Shown here: piece by piece, positions 5,951 through 14,284 of the stretch
How the letters are laid out: each line of letters starts with the position of its first letter
Numbering within the stretch: position 1 is the stretch's first letter
From: an uncultured Oscillospiraceae bacterium
Lineage (GTDB): Bacteria > Bacillota > Clostridia > Oscillospirales > Acutalibacteraceae
Direction: 5' to 3'
Assembly: GCA_900540535.1 (NCBI GenBank)
Contig: UQGM01000042.1
Coordinates: 1-21,713, forward strand
Length of the DNA: 21,713 nt
The notes under the pieces: model-generated
The model's database searches: none
The model's input: the letters and a program-made list of their open reading frames with translations, nothing else
Told to the model about the DNA's origin: nothing
Made by a program: the position numbers and the translations under genes

Positions 5951-8059
5951 ATGATTACGGAAGAAAACCGCAGGCTCCACAGAAAAAAAGGAGAACAGAC
6001 GGCTGAGAAATTAACCACTATTCAGGCCGCTTCCCAGCTTCTTCATACATCAAGGGCTCTGCCTAAATACGGAATAAAAAAATACAACTGGTGGAACGAA
6101 AGTCTTCACGGCGTTGCCAGAGCCGGAATAGCCACGGTTTTCCCCCAGGCAATAGCCATGGCTGCCACTTTCAGCGATGATATACTTTTCCGTGTGGCTC
6201 AGATGATTTCCACCGAAGCCAGAGCCAAATTTAATTACAGCCAAAGTCAGGGCGATTTCGGAATTTACAAAGGTCTTACCATGTGGTCGCCCAACATCAA
6301 CATTTACCGTGATCCCCGCTGGGGAAGAGGCCACGAAACCTACGGCGAAGACCCATATCTCACTTCTATTTTAGGTGTAGCTTTTATAAAGGGTCTTCAG
6401 GGCGATGACGAAAAATACATAAAGACTTCCGCCTGTGCAAAGCATTTTGCAGTACACAGCGGTCCCGAACCAGAAAGACATACATTTAATGCAAAGGCTA
6501 CTAAAAAGGATATGTTCGAAACATATCTTCCCGCCTTTGAAAAAGCGGTCAGAGAAGCCAAGGTAAGCGGTGTTATGGGTGCATATAACCGCACTAACGG
6601 CGAACCCTGCTGCGCTTCCCCCACACTTATGGAAAAACTTCTGAGAAAAGAATGGGGCTTTGACGGATATTATGTTTCCGACTGCGGTGCGATACTTGAT
6701 ATTGTTTTCCGCCACAAGTATGAGAAAAATCCCCTTAAAGGCGCTGCTCTTGCCCTCAATACAGGCTGTGACCTGGAATGCGGAGCACTTTACAGACGAC
6801 TTATCCCCTTAGCCTGTGCTTTCGGATACACAAACAAGGAAACAATCAGAAAATCTGCCGCAAGACTTATATATATAAGAAGTCTTTTAGGTATGTTCGA
6901 TCCCGAATGTCCCTTCAACAAAATCGGCACTGAGGAAATAGCCAGCAGTGAACATGAAAACTTTGCTGTTGAGGTTGCGGAAAAAGGCATTGTAATGCTT
7001 AAAAACAACGGCATTCTGCCTCTCAAAGAAAATGCTCAGAAAATATTCCTCACAGGCTACAACTCAGAAAATGAGCTTGCATATTTAGGCAACTATGCCG
7101 GAAGTCCCTCAAGCTACATTAAGATGCATGAAGCCATACTTTCCTGCAACAAGGACACTGTTTACGATCAGGGAATACATCTTTATAACGAAAAAGAAAG
7201 TCCCAACCCTGATGCAGCGGTAAAGAAAGCCGAAAACTGCGACGTTATTGTATTTTGTACCGGTCTCGATTCATCAATCGAGGGTGAAGAGGCCGGCGGA
7301 GCTCTTAACGGAGGCGGCGGAAACATCGGAAAACAGGGCGACAGAATCACCCTTGAACTTCCCGAAGTTCAGCAGCAGCTTCTCGATAAGCTTTTGAAGC
7401 TTGGCAAAAAGATAATTCTCCTCAATTTCTCCGGCGGATGCATCAGCTTCGGCAAATATGCAGATAAGGTTGACGCCATTTTACAGTGCTGGTACCCCGG
7501 CGCCAAGGGCGGAAAGGCAATTGCCAACATCCTTTTCGGAAAAGTTTCTCCATCGGGCAAACTTCCGGTGACATTTTATCACGACATAAAGGAAGTTCCC
7601 GATTTCAGGGATTACAGCATGGAAAACCGCACTTACAAATATTTCCGTGGAAAAGTAGATTATCCTTTCGGATACGGACTTACCTACACCGATTTTGAGC
7701 TTACAGGTAAAAACTTTGACAGCGAAAAGCTTACTCTTTCCGTAAAAATCAAAAACACCGGAAATATGGACAGCGACGAGGTTTTACAGATTTATGTATC
7801 CTATCCTCAGACAGATTACAGAAACCCCATAAAATCCCTCATTGCCGTAAAGCGTTTCGCCACTAAGGCGGGAGAGGAAAAGGAGATAGAATTCAGCCTT
7901 AAGGAATCCGATTTCTACTCCATAGACGACCGTGGAAACAAGGTATTTCTCAAAGGTGATTTCACCCTTTCACTTTTCGACGGTCAGAACATTTCCGAAA
8001 ATGTGGGAGTGTTCACAAACACAAAGGACACTGAGATAATGGAAAAGTGTCCTATCTGA
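5951..8059 (+). CDS. Glycoside hydrolase family 3, beta-xylosidase/beta-glucosidase type
   Basis: This is a 702-aa cytoplasmic exo-acting glycosidase that removes terminal sugars from short beta-linked oligosaccharides. The N-terminal TIM-barrel domain shows NWWNESLHGVARAG (about 46-59), TVFPQAIAMAATF, DPRWGRGHETYGEDPYL, KHFAVHSGPEPERH and YYVSDCGAI, with Asp244 as the expected nucleophile. An alpha/beta sandwich follows (residues about 325-560) and a fibronectin-III-like domain ends the protein (TGNMDSDEVLQIYVSYP). There is no signal peptide, so the substrate must be imported. I chose ATG 5951. The frame also allows GTG 5936, which would sit inside the only ribosome-like sequence (AAGGGG). 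The NWWNE...HGVARAG form is typical of xylosidase-like members, but glucosidase activity cannot be excluded. It is controlled by the facing LacI-type gene. Confidence 0.9.
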   Translation: MITEENRRLHRKKGEQTAEKLTTIQAASQLLHTSRALPKYGIKKYNWWNESLHGVARAGIATVFPQAIAMAATFSDDILFRVAQMISTEARAKFNYSQSQGDFGIYKGLTMWSPNINIYRDPRWGRGHETYGEDPYLTSILGVAFIKGLQGDDEKYIKTSACAKHFAVHSGPEPERHTFNAKATKKDMFETYLPAFEKAVREAKVSGVMGAYNRTNGEPCCASPTLMEKLLRKEWGFDGYYVSDCGAILDIVFRHKYEKNPLKGAALALNTGCDLECGALYRRLIPLACAFGYTNKETIRKSAARLIYIRSLLGMFDPECPFNKIGTEEIASSEHENFAVEVAEKGIVMLKNNGILPLKENAQKIFLTGYNSENELAYLGNYAGSPSSYIKMHEAILSCNKDTVYDQGIHLYNEKESPNPDAAVKKAENCDVIVFCTGLDSSIEGEEAGGALNGGGGNIGKQGDRITLELPEVQQQLLDKLLKLGKKIILLNFSGGCISFGKYADKVDAILQCWYPGAKGGKAIANILFGKVSPSGKLPVTFYHDIKEVPDFRDYSMENRTYKYFRGKVDYPFGYGLTYTDFELTGKNFDSEKLTLSVKIKNTGNMDSDEVLQIYVSYPQTDYRNPIKSLIAVKRFATKAGEEKEIEFSLKESDFYSIDDRGNKVFLKGDFTLSLFDGQNISENVGVFTNTKDTEIMEKCPI

Positions 8060-8080
8060 TGAATATTATATAGTAAAAAG

Positions 8081-8126
8081 AAAGAGCGTAAACGGAAGAA
8101 AGATTTTTCCTTTACGCTCTTTTTGC
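8081..8126 (+). terminator. Terminator of the GH3 gene
   Basis: AAAGAGCGTAAA (8081-8092) pairs with TTTACGCTCTTT (8111-8122), with inner GGAA/TTCC pairing and a T-run at the end. Confidence 0.85.
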
Positions 8127-8143
8127 TGTAATAGAAATGTAAA

Positions 8144-8436
8144 TTATAGTTTTGTGCGCCGCATCTCAAACTCAGTTTGCTGCGACTTGGGTGCAGCGTC
8201 ACGCTGCCCGGCTCAGACTGTTGTGCGGCTTGAAAGCGGACGTGTCCGCCGCAGGCACTTATAGTTGTCCCTTACCGACACTTTGTGTGCGGCTTGGATG
8301 CAGGTTCAGTTTGCTGCTTCTTATCCGGAACTCTGACAAACAAATAAGTTTTAACGCAGGCACTTATACTTTTGTGCGCCGTATCTTGGTGTGCGAAATG
8401 AATCAGGCTTAGCCTGTGCCGCTCATGCTGCGGCGG
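8144..8436. repeat. Degenerate repeat modules upstream of noncoding element copy 1
   Basis: This roughly 290-bp tract contains three related units of about 100 bp, each with TTATA followed by TTGTG/TTGTC and ending in a short palindrome with a TCA or TTA centre. The palindromes are CAAAC-TCA-GTTTG at 8167-8179, GCAGCG-TCA-CGCTGC at 8193-8207, GCAGGT-TCA-GTTTGC at 8300-8314 and CAGGC-TTA-GCCTG at 8404-8416. It ends in GCCGC...GCGGC (8418-8434), which also precedes copy 2. Part of it (8251-8315) recurs inside copy 2 at 15508-15575. No convincing ORF is present. Confidence 0.7.
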
Positions 8437-8440
8437 TGCA

Positions 8441-9065
8441 CCTACTTTTGTCCATAGCGACAAAAGTAGGCAAAAGCGCATTTCGCTTGCCAAAACAGAA
8501 AGCCTTAATCAGCGCAAGGTAAATTTTTACCCATACGCCCTCCGACGGCAGTTTGGAAAGTTTTATTTTATCACCGTCAAAGTGTAAACGCTTTGCTGTT
8601 TGCCATATCTTTTTTCTTGCCGTCGGTTTGTTTCAGCAAGCGTCCACCAATTCACGTCGGCAGTTTTTGGGGGTTTGTTTTATCACCGGCGAAGCGCAAA
8701 CGCTCTACTGCTCTCCATATCTTTTCCTTTGCCGACGTGTGCGACTGTCGTTAGGTTAGTTTGCCGTGGTTCTTTGGTTTGGTTAGAAAACATTTAAAAT
8801 TTGCTGCTACAAAAACAAAACTTACTCCACGCTCACCCGGCAGAAATGAGAGTAAACAGTGCGGGAGCCTTGCGGCTTTTCGCATTGCACTTACCATATC
8901 AGAGAGCGAGGGAACGGAAAAGCTTTGCTTTTCCGTAAATCGTCGGCACTGACCCTTGACGACGATTTACCGAGACACCTTTTAAAGGCAAATAAACTAA
9001 GAGCGAAAACCGACAAGGCTCATTAAATGCATTTTTGGTACTTTTGTTGCTATGGACAAAAGTAC
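8441..9065. repeat. Noncoding hairpin-rich element, copy 1 (about 625 bp)
   Basis: The element is bounded by inverted terminal sequences that are themselves hairpins. The left is CCTACTTTTGTC-catagc-GACAAAAGTAGG (8441-8470). The right is GTACTTTTGTT-gctatg-GACAAAAGTAC (9038-9065), which is the inverse of the left. Inside are two related modules closed by long-range pairs: CCGACGGCA (8542-8550) with TGCCGTCGG (8618-8626), and CACGTCGGCA (8653-8662) with TGCCGACGTG (8730-8739). Then come a hairpin ACGGAAAAGC-ttt-GCTTTTCCGT (8914-8936) and GTAAATCGTCG/CGACGATTTAC (8935-8970). Copy 2 at 15118-15907 has the same order of parts. ORFs crossing it are short and not conserved between copies. No transposase and no clear target duplication were seen. 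Confidence 0.85.
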
Positions 9066-9158
9066 ATGATATTTAAAACTTTCTGTTTACTTCGAGTTTG
9101 ATAAGGAGCTTATTTAAAGTTTTTACTTCTTACCCGCTCTTTATTTATTAAACAAAAT

Positions 9159-9190
9159 GCCTGCGAATAAGTTTTACCTTAAACGCAGGC
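9159..9190 (-). terminator. Probable terminator of the copper ATPase gene
   Basis: GCCTGCG (9159-9165) pairs with CGCAGGC (9184-9190). On the minus strand it is followed by ATTTTGTTT. A related hairpin stands in the matching place beside element copy 2 (15999-16034). Confidence 0.6.
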
Positions 9191-9244
9191 TTAATCTTTT
9201 ATAAGAAAACCAAATCAAATGGCTTGTTATGCCTTGGTGCAGGC

Positions 9245-9454
9245 TCAGCCTGCAATTGAAACTACTTCATAACCGGCATCGGTTACGGCTTTGGTGAGAA
9301 CCTCATTGCTTACATCCTGTGTGAGAGTTACAAACGCTGTCTTCTTTTCAAGATCAACTTTTGCGCTTACTCCCTCAAGTTCATTAAGAGCCTTTTCAAC
9401 TCTTGCGCTGCAATGTCCGCAGGACATTCCTTCAATAAGCATTTTCTTTTCCAT
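9245..9454 (-). CDS. Possible independently translated CopZ-like copper chaperone inside copA
   Basis: The last 69 codons of the copper ATPase start at an in-frame ATG (9452-9454) preceded by AAAGGAGG (9465-9472) with a 10-base gap, which is a full ribosome-binding site. The product MEKKMLIEGMSCGHCSARVEKAL...YEVVSIAG is the size and sequence of a free CopZ chaperone, with metal-binding Cys12 and Cys15. The preceding linker (IEIKGGKTK) is simply the translation of the ribosome site. So either a separate copZ gene became fused to copA by loss of a stop codon, or one gene makes both pump and chaperone. The motif evidence is direct; actual internal initiation is inference. Confidence 0.5.
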   Translation of the reverse strand: MEKKMLIEGMSCGHCSARVEKALNELEGVSAKVDLEKKTAFVTLTQDVSNEVLTKAVTDAGYEVVSIAG

Positions 9455-11824
9455 TTTTGTTTTTCCTCCTTTAATCTCTATATCTATGGACGAAACTGCC
9501 GCTTTGGGTTTTTCGCCGCTGTTTTTATTGCCGCTGGGCAATATTTTACTGTTTTTAAAGAATTTAAGTCTCAATGCGTTCATCACAACACAAACTGAAC
9601 TTAAACTCATGGCTCCTGCTGCAATCATGGGATTGAGCTTTAATCCGAATACATTATAAAACAATCCTGCCGCTACGGGAATACATACGGCGTTGTAAAT
9701 AAGCGCCCAGAAAAGGTTTTCCTTTATATTCCTGATAACAGCTTTGCTGAGCTTTACCGCTGCAACTGCTTCGTTGAGATCGCCTTTCATAAGCACTATA
9801 TCCGCCGATTCTATGGCGATATCCGTACCCGCTCCGATTGCGATTCCCACATCTGCCGCAGCAAGTGCAGGCGCATCGTTGATTCCGTCGCCTATCATTG
9901 CAGTAACACCTTTTTCTTTAAGGGAGCTTACTACCCTTTCCTTATCCTGAGGCAGCACTCCTGCGGAAAATTCGGTGACTCCCGCCTGTGAAGCTATTGC
10001 CTTTGCCGTAGTTTCATTGTCGCCCGTGAGCATCATGGTACTGATGCCCATTGACTTAAACTCCTCAATTGCTGCCGGACTTGTAGGCTTTATGGTATCG
10101 GATACTGCAATTATACCTATTATCGTATTGTCATCGGCAAAGAAAAGCGGTGTTTTTCCCATTTCGGCAAGGCTTTGGGCTTTGGCTTTTGAAACTTCCT
10201 CAAAAACACCGAGCTCCTCCATATAAGCTCCGTTGCCGCCGTAGATTCTTCTGGCACCTACAAGAGCTGAAATTCCACGTCCCGCTTTTTGGGTATATCC
10301 TTCTGCATCGGGAATTACAATATTTCTTTCCTTAGCTTCCTCCAGCACTGCTCCCGCCAGAGGATGCTCCGAAAGCTTCTCCACTGCGGCGCAGATTCCG
10401 AGAAATTCATCGGCATCAGCTTTAAGGTGTGAATTGATTATAATATCCGTTACAACAGGTTTACCCTCTGTGATTGTGCCGGTTTTATCGAGAGCTATAT
10501 TCTTTATGCTGTGAGCGGTTTCCAAAGCTTCGGCGCTCTTAATGAGAATACCCAGCTCTGCACCCTTTCCCGTACCTACCATAATCGCCGTAGGTGTTGC
10601 GAGTCCAAGCGCACAGGGACAGGAAATTACAAGCACCGATATACCTATGGACATTGCAAACTCAAATTCAGATCCCGAAAGAAGCCATATTATAACTGCT
10701 GCAACTGCAATGGTAATTACTGCCGGAACGAAAATCCGGCTAACTTTATCTGCAAGCTTCGCAATGGGTGCTTTCGACGAAGATGCCTCTTCCACAAGCT
10801 TTATTATCTGTGAAAGAGCGGTATCCTCGCCCACCTTCGAAGCTTTCATCTTAAAGTATCCGCTCTTATTTATAGTGGCTCCCGTGACTTTATCGCCGGG
10901 TTCCTTATCTGCCGGCATACTCTCGCCTGTTATGGCGGATTCATCCACTGAGCCGTTTCCGCTGATTATAACTCCGTCGGCGGGGATTGCCTCTCCCGAA
11001 CGTACTATGAGTATATCTCCCACGGCTATTTCATCGGCGGAAATTATCTTTTCCTCACCATCACGCTCGACACAAGCCGTCTTTGGTGCAAGGGAAATAA
11101 GCCTTGAAATCGCCTGACTTGTCTTGCCTTTGGCTCTCGCTTCGAGAAGCTTTCCCAGGGAAATAAGGGTCAGAATCATTGCAGCCGATTCAAAATACAA
11201 ATCCATTGAATACTGCTCGATTATGCTGTAATCCGAAACGGAAAAGCCATAGGAAATTTTATATATTGCGTAAATTCCGTAGAGCACAGAAGCGCCAGAA
11301 CCTATTGCAATAAGTGAATCCATATTAGGTGCGCCTTTAAACAGTGAACGGAATCCATTTTTAAAGTAATGGAAATTTACAAACACCACGGGAATACACA
11401 AAATGAACTGAGTAAAGGCAAAGGTCATAGCGTTATTGACAGAATGGAAAAATGACGGAAGCGGAAAGCCCATCATATGACCCATGGAAATATAAAAAAG
11501 CGGAACAGTAAATATTATGGAGATAATAAGCCGCTTTTTCATATCGACAATATGCTTTTCGACCTCTGAAATACCCTTTTCGGCAGAAACGCTTTTGCTA
11601 TTTTCTCCGCTGCTTTGAGGACTGGCTCCATATCCGCCGCTCTCAACCGCTTTCACAATTTCACCGCTGCCTGTTTTGCTCTCATCATAAGTTACGGTCA
11701 TTGAATTAGTAAGGAGATTTACCTCCGCCTTTTCTACTCCCTCAACACCGCACACGCTCTTTTCAACATGAGCGCTGCAAGCCGAACAGGTCATGCCAGT
11801 TACAGTATATTTTTCAGTTTTCAT
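9245..11824 (-). CDS. copA: Copper-exporting P1B-type ATPase with fused C-terminal CopZ-like domain
   Basis: This is an 859-aa inner-membrane pump that uses ATP to expel Cu(I). The N-terminal heavy-metal-binding domain has GMTCSAC (Cys13, Cys16). Membrane helices begin near residue 98. The actuator TGES is at 299-302, the ion-path CPC at 402-404, the phosphorylated Asp446 is in DKTGT, the nucleotide-site HP is at 487-488 and GDGINDAP at 645. The last helix carries MSLSSVCVVMNALRL. After a linker rich in Lys, Ser and Gly (about 757-790) comes a second metal-binding domain with GMSCGHC (Cys802, Cys805). The start is ATG 11822-11824 with AGGTGA. A CopZ-like domain at the C terminus is unusual, and a ribosome site lies inside the gene just ahead of it (see the separate entry). 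No copper regulator gene is adjacent. Confidence 0.93.
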   Translation of the reverse strand: MKTEKYTVTGMTCSACSAHVEKSVCGVEGVEKAEVNLLTNSMTVTYDESKTGSGEIVKAVESGGYGASPQSSGENSKSVSAEKGISEVEKHIVDMKKRLIISIIFTVPLFYISMGHMMGFPLPSFFHSVNNAMTFAFTQFILCIPVVFVNFHYFKNGFRSLFKGAPNMDSLIAIGSGASVLYGIYAIYKISYGFSVSDYSIIEQYSMDLYFESAAMILTLISLGKLLEARAKGKTSQAISRLISLAPKTACVERDGEEKIISADEIAVGDILIVRSGEAIPADGVIISGNGSVDESAITGESMPADKEPGDKVTGATINKSGYFKMKASKVGEDTALSQIIKLVEEASSSKAPIAKLADKVSRIFVPAVITIAVAAVIIWLLSGSEFEFAMSIGISVLVISCPCALGLATPTAIMVGTGKGAELGILIKSAEALETAHSIKNIALDKTGTITEGKPVVTDIIINSHLKADADEFLGICAAVEKLSEHPLAGAVLEEAKERNIVIPDAEGYTQKAGRGISALVGARRIYGGNGAYMEELGVFEEVSKAKAQSLAEMGKTPLFFADDNTIIGIIAVSDTIKPTSPAAIEEFKSMGISTMMLTGDNETTAKAIASQAGVTEFSAGVLPQDKERVVSSLKEKGVTAMIGDGINDAPALAAADVGIAIGAGTDIAIESADIVLMKGDLNEAVAAVKLSKAVIRNIKENLFWALIYNAVCIPVAAGLFYNVFGLKLNPMIAAGAMSLSSVCVVMNALRLKFFKNSKILPSGNKNSGEKPKAAVSSIDIEIKGGKTKMEKKMLIEGMSCGHCSARVEKALNELEGVSAKVDLEKKTAFVTLTQDVSNEVLTKAVTDAGYEVVSIAG

Positions 11825-11882
11825 ATTATCACCTGCCGTTATGTTATATTAATTATTTTTACTATCACATCATAAAGTCAAA

Positions 11883-11904
11883 GCGGCGCATTAATCTGCG
11901 CCGC
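11883..11904 (-). terminator. Terminator of the GH16 gene
   Basis: The GC-rich stem GCGGCGCA/TGCGCCGC has loop TTAATC. On the minus strand it is followed by TTTGACTTTAT. It lies about 30 bp past the GH16 stop and just upstream of copA. Confidence 0.75.
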
Positions 11905-11936
11905 CTCAAAACATTCTTTTCAGTTTAAGGGGACGC

Positions 11937-12914
11937 TCAGGCTTTCTTTTCGTAAACCCTTACATAGTCTACTAAAAATTCATAGGAAGTGTTTTTATCG
12001 TTTCCTTCGAGACTTCCGCTCCATGCTGTGACAAGTTCGCCCTTATCATTAAATTCCTGACCGGGATATACCTTGCCGTCCTTCGTTGTGCCCGATACTT
12101 CGCATGAAAGTATTATGTACTCTGCCACATGGGAAACGTTATTATACACCTTTGACGAATCTTCTTTATCCGGAGTCTGACTTACTCTCCATGTCTCGAT
12201 TCCGTCAATGTAGAAAATATATTCATTCTCATTCCACTCTAAGCCGTAGGTATGATATGTATCATATAAATCTTCCATTGAAAAATGCTTTGAACCAAGA
12301 CTCTTGAGATTGTCGCCGTAACCGTCTATATGTATCGCATGGGTTACGCTGTTCTGATAATCCGAATCTTTCATGTACATATACATGGACTCGAAAATAT
12401 CAATCTCGCTTCCGTCATCGCCGCTTCCGGGAACATCATCTTTAAAGTTATTGACAGGCATCAGCCAGAATGCAGCCCATGCACCGTAGATTTTCGGCAC
12501 CTTACACCTTGCTTCAAAATATCCGTATTTCTGAGAAAATCCCGTGGCTCCGTTTTCCGATGCAGTGGATTCAACTGCTCCTGTATACCATCCACTTCCA
12601 AGCTCTCCGTCTTCACGGTACTCTACCGCTATTCTGAGATTTGAGTCCTTTACGCTTACGGCGTCGTCAATCCAGTATCCGCCTCTTCTTTGTCCGCCTT
12701 CATCACAATAAGTCCAAACCTTTGTGTCAAGAGCGTCGCCGTCGAAATTATCCTCAAAGGTCAGCTCGTATCCAGAAAGGTCAATTTTATTGCTTTGCAA
12801 GTCCTTCATGTATACAAGGCTCTCATCTGCTCCGCAGCCTGAAAATAAAACAGAAACGGCGCACACACACGCAGCGGCAGAAGTTGCAATTTTTGCAGCT
12901 CTATTTCTTTTCAT
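11937..12914 (-). CDS. GH16 beta-glucanase-type lipoprotein
   Basis: This 325-aa secreted enzyme is anchored to the membrane by lipid. The signal peptide MKRNRAAKIATSAAACVCAVSVLFSGC has a lipobox ending at Cys27. The catalytic domain (about 50-322) has the GH16 active-site pattern EIDIFES, with Glu170 nucleophile, Asp172 and Glu175 acid/base. The surrounding GYFEARCKVPKIYGAWAAFWLMP, DTYHTYGLEWNENEYIFYIDG and the terminal VDYVRVYE are typical of laminarinase/lichenase-like members. It probably cleaves beta-1,3 or mixed-linked glucans outside the cell. The exact linkage is not readable. The ATG at 12912-12914 is divergent from the KDG kinase gene. It is a single-gene unit with its own terminator. 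Confidence 0.9.
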   Translation of the reverse strand: MKRNRAAKIATSAAACVCAVSVLFSGCGADESLVYMKDLQSNKIDLSGYELTFEDNFDGDALDTKVWTYCDEGGQRRGGYWIDDAVSVKDSNLRIAVEYREDGELGSGWYTGAVESTASENGATGFSQKYGYFEARCKVPKIYGAWAAFWLMPVNNFKDDVPGSGDDGSEIDIFESMYMYMKDSDYQNSVTHAIHIDGYGDNLKSLGSKHFSMEDLYDTYHTYGLEWNENEYIFYIDGIETWRVSQTPDKEDSSKVYNNVSHVAEYIILSCEVSGTTKDGKVYPGQEFNDKGELVTAWSGSLEGNDKNTSYEFLVDYVRVYEKKA

Positions 12915-12981
12915 TTTTTATCCTCCGATTTACAGCTTAACTGTTACTATGATTTTTCCATATATTCAGTTTTCAAAACTT

Positions 12982-13009
12982 ATTATATCATGGATTTGAT
13001 TTTAAACAA
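12982..13009 (-). promoter_or_regulatory. Probable promoter of the GH16 gene
   Basis: On the minus strand, TTGTTT (complement of 13004-13009), a 16-bp spacer and TATAAT (complement of 12982-12987), about 70 bp upstream of the start codon. Confidence 0.55.
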
Positions 13010-13016
13010 GTTAGTC

Positions 13017-13045
13017 TTGACAAATTAATTATATTTTTGTTAAAT
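13017..13045 (+). promoter_or_regulatory. Possible promoter of the KDG kinase/aldolase operon
   Basis: TTGACA (13017-13022), 17 bp, and TTAAAT (13040-13045). The -35 is perfect and the -10 is weak. It is back to back with the GH16 promoter. Confidence 0.4.
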
Positions 13046-13151
13046 TTGAGCAAGATTTCCATAAAAGAGCAGAATTTGTTATTGAATGAATTGAAAAATG
13101 TGATAAAATTTACTTTGTAAGATTATTTTGCTTTTTGTGGAGGTATATTTT

Positions 13152-14249
13152 ATGGAACTTAAACTTCGTCCAAAAGAGGAATGTATGTTTGACGAGATTT
13201 CTCTCGGAGAAATTATGCTCAGACTCGATCCGGGCGATGCAAGAATTAAAACAGCCCGCAGCTTCAGAGTATGGGAAGGCGGCGGAGAATACAATGTTGC
13301 AAGAGGACTTAAAAGATGCTTTGGCCTTAAAACCTCAGTTGTAACAGCCCTTGCCGATAACGAAGTCGGCAGACTTATTGAGGACTTTGTATACCAGGGC
13401 GGCGTGGATGCTTCACTTATCAAGTGGTGCAAATATGACGGAATCGGCAGAACAGCGAGAAACGGCCTTAACTTCACTGAAAGAGGTTATGGCATCAGAG
13501 GCGCAGTAGGCGTTTCCGACAGAGGCAACACAGCTGCATCTCAGCTTAAGCCCGGCGATATCGACTGGGACTACATTTTCGGTACTCTCGGAGTAAGATG
13601 GCTTCACACAGGAGGAATTTTCGCAGCTCTTTCAGAGACCACAGCTCAGGTTGTAATCGAGGCTGTCAAGGCTGCAAAGAAATACGGCACTATCGTTTCC
13701 TACGACCTTAACTATCGTCCCTCACTCTGGAACGATATCGGCGGAATCGAAAAAGCAAGAGAAGTCAATAAGGAAATTGCAAAATACATAGATGTTATGA
13801 TAGGCAACGAAGAGGATTTCACAGCCTGCCTGGGATTTGAAATTGAGGGCAACGATGAAAACCTCAAGGAGCTGAACATAGATGGATATTTCAAAATGAT
13901 AGAAAAGGCTGTTAAGGTATATCCCAATTTCAAGGCAGTTGCAACAACACTCAGAACTGTTAAAACAGCAACAGTAAACGACTGGAGCGCAATCTGCTGG
14001 GCTGACGGCAAGATTTACAGAGGACTTGAGCTTCCCGGACTTGAAATTTACGACAGAGTCGGCGGCGGCGATTCCTTTGCATCAGGTCTTATTTACGGAC
14101 TTATGGAAACAGGCGATCCTCAGAAAGCGGTCAACTACGGCGTTGCACACGGAGCACTTGCAATGACAACTCCCGGAGATACCTCTATGGCAAGCCTTAA
14201 AGAGGTTGAGAGAATAGTCGGCGGTGCAGGCGCAAGAGTTCAGAGATAA
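13152..14249 (+). CDS. kdgK: 2-dehydro-3-deoxygluconokinase (KDG kinase), PfkB family
   Basis: This 365-aa cytoplasmic kinase phosphorylates 2-keto-3-deoxygluconate with ATP to KDPG. PfkB-family marks are the N-terminal GEIMLRLDPGD and EGGGEYNVARGLKRCFGL (glycine-rich sugar site, about 42-59). YDLNYRPSLW at 184-193 is a stretch typical of KDG kinases. The second signature DRVGGGDSFASGLIYG has Asp307 as the expected catalytic base. ATG 13152 has GGAGG at ideal spacing, and an in-frame ATG 24 bp upstream lacks one. The KDPG aldolase follows after 35 bp, so the pair forms the lower part of hexuronate (pectin) breakdown. The N-terminal extension of about 12 residues before the usual start of the fold is slightly long for the family. 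Confidence 0.88.
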   Translation: MELKLRPKEECMFDEISLGEIMLRLDPGDARIKTARSFRVWEGGGEYNVARGLKRCFGLKTSVVTALADNEVGRLIEDFVYQGGVDASLIKWCKYDGIGRTARNGLNFTERGYGIRGAVGVSDRGNTAASQLKPGDIDWDYIFGTLGVRWLHTGGIFAALSETTAQVVIEAVKAAKKYGTIVSYDLNYRPSLWNDIGGIEKAREVNKEIAKYIDVMIGNEEDFTACLGFEIEGNDENLKELNIDGYFKMIEKAVKVYPNFKAVATTLRTVKTATVNDWSAICWADGKIYRGLELPGLEIYDRVGGGDSFASGLIYGLMETGDPQKAVNYGVAHGALAMTTPGDTSMASLKEVERIVGGAGARVQR

Positions 14250-14284
14250 TTAAATCCAAACCCAACAGAAGGAGATAATATACA

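Noticed and set aside
8272..8493. Minus-strand ORF sharing FCLLLSLWTKVGAPPQHE with another at 14907-15227
   Set aside because: The shared peptide is only the translation of the terminal hairpin of the noncoding element. Outside it the two ORFs differ and neither has a start signal.
10542..11117. Long open frame (191 codons) on + strand opposite copA
   Set aside because: It lies wholly antisense to a well-supported P-type ATPase, has no ribosome site and its composition is that of a shadow frame.
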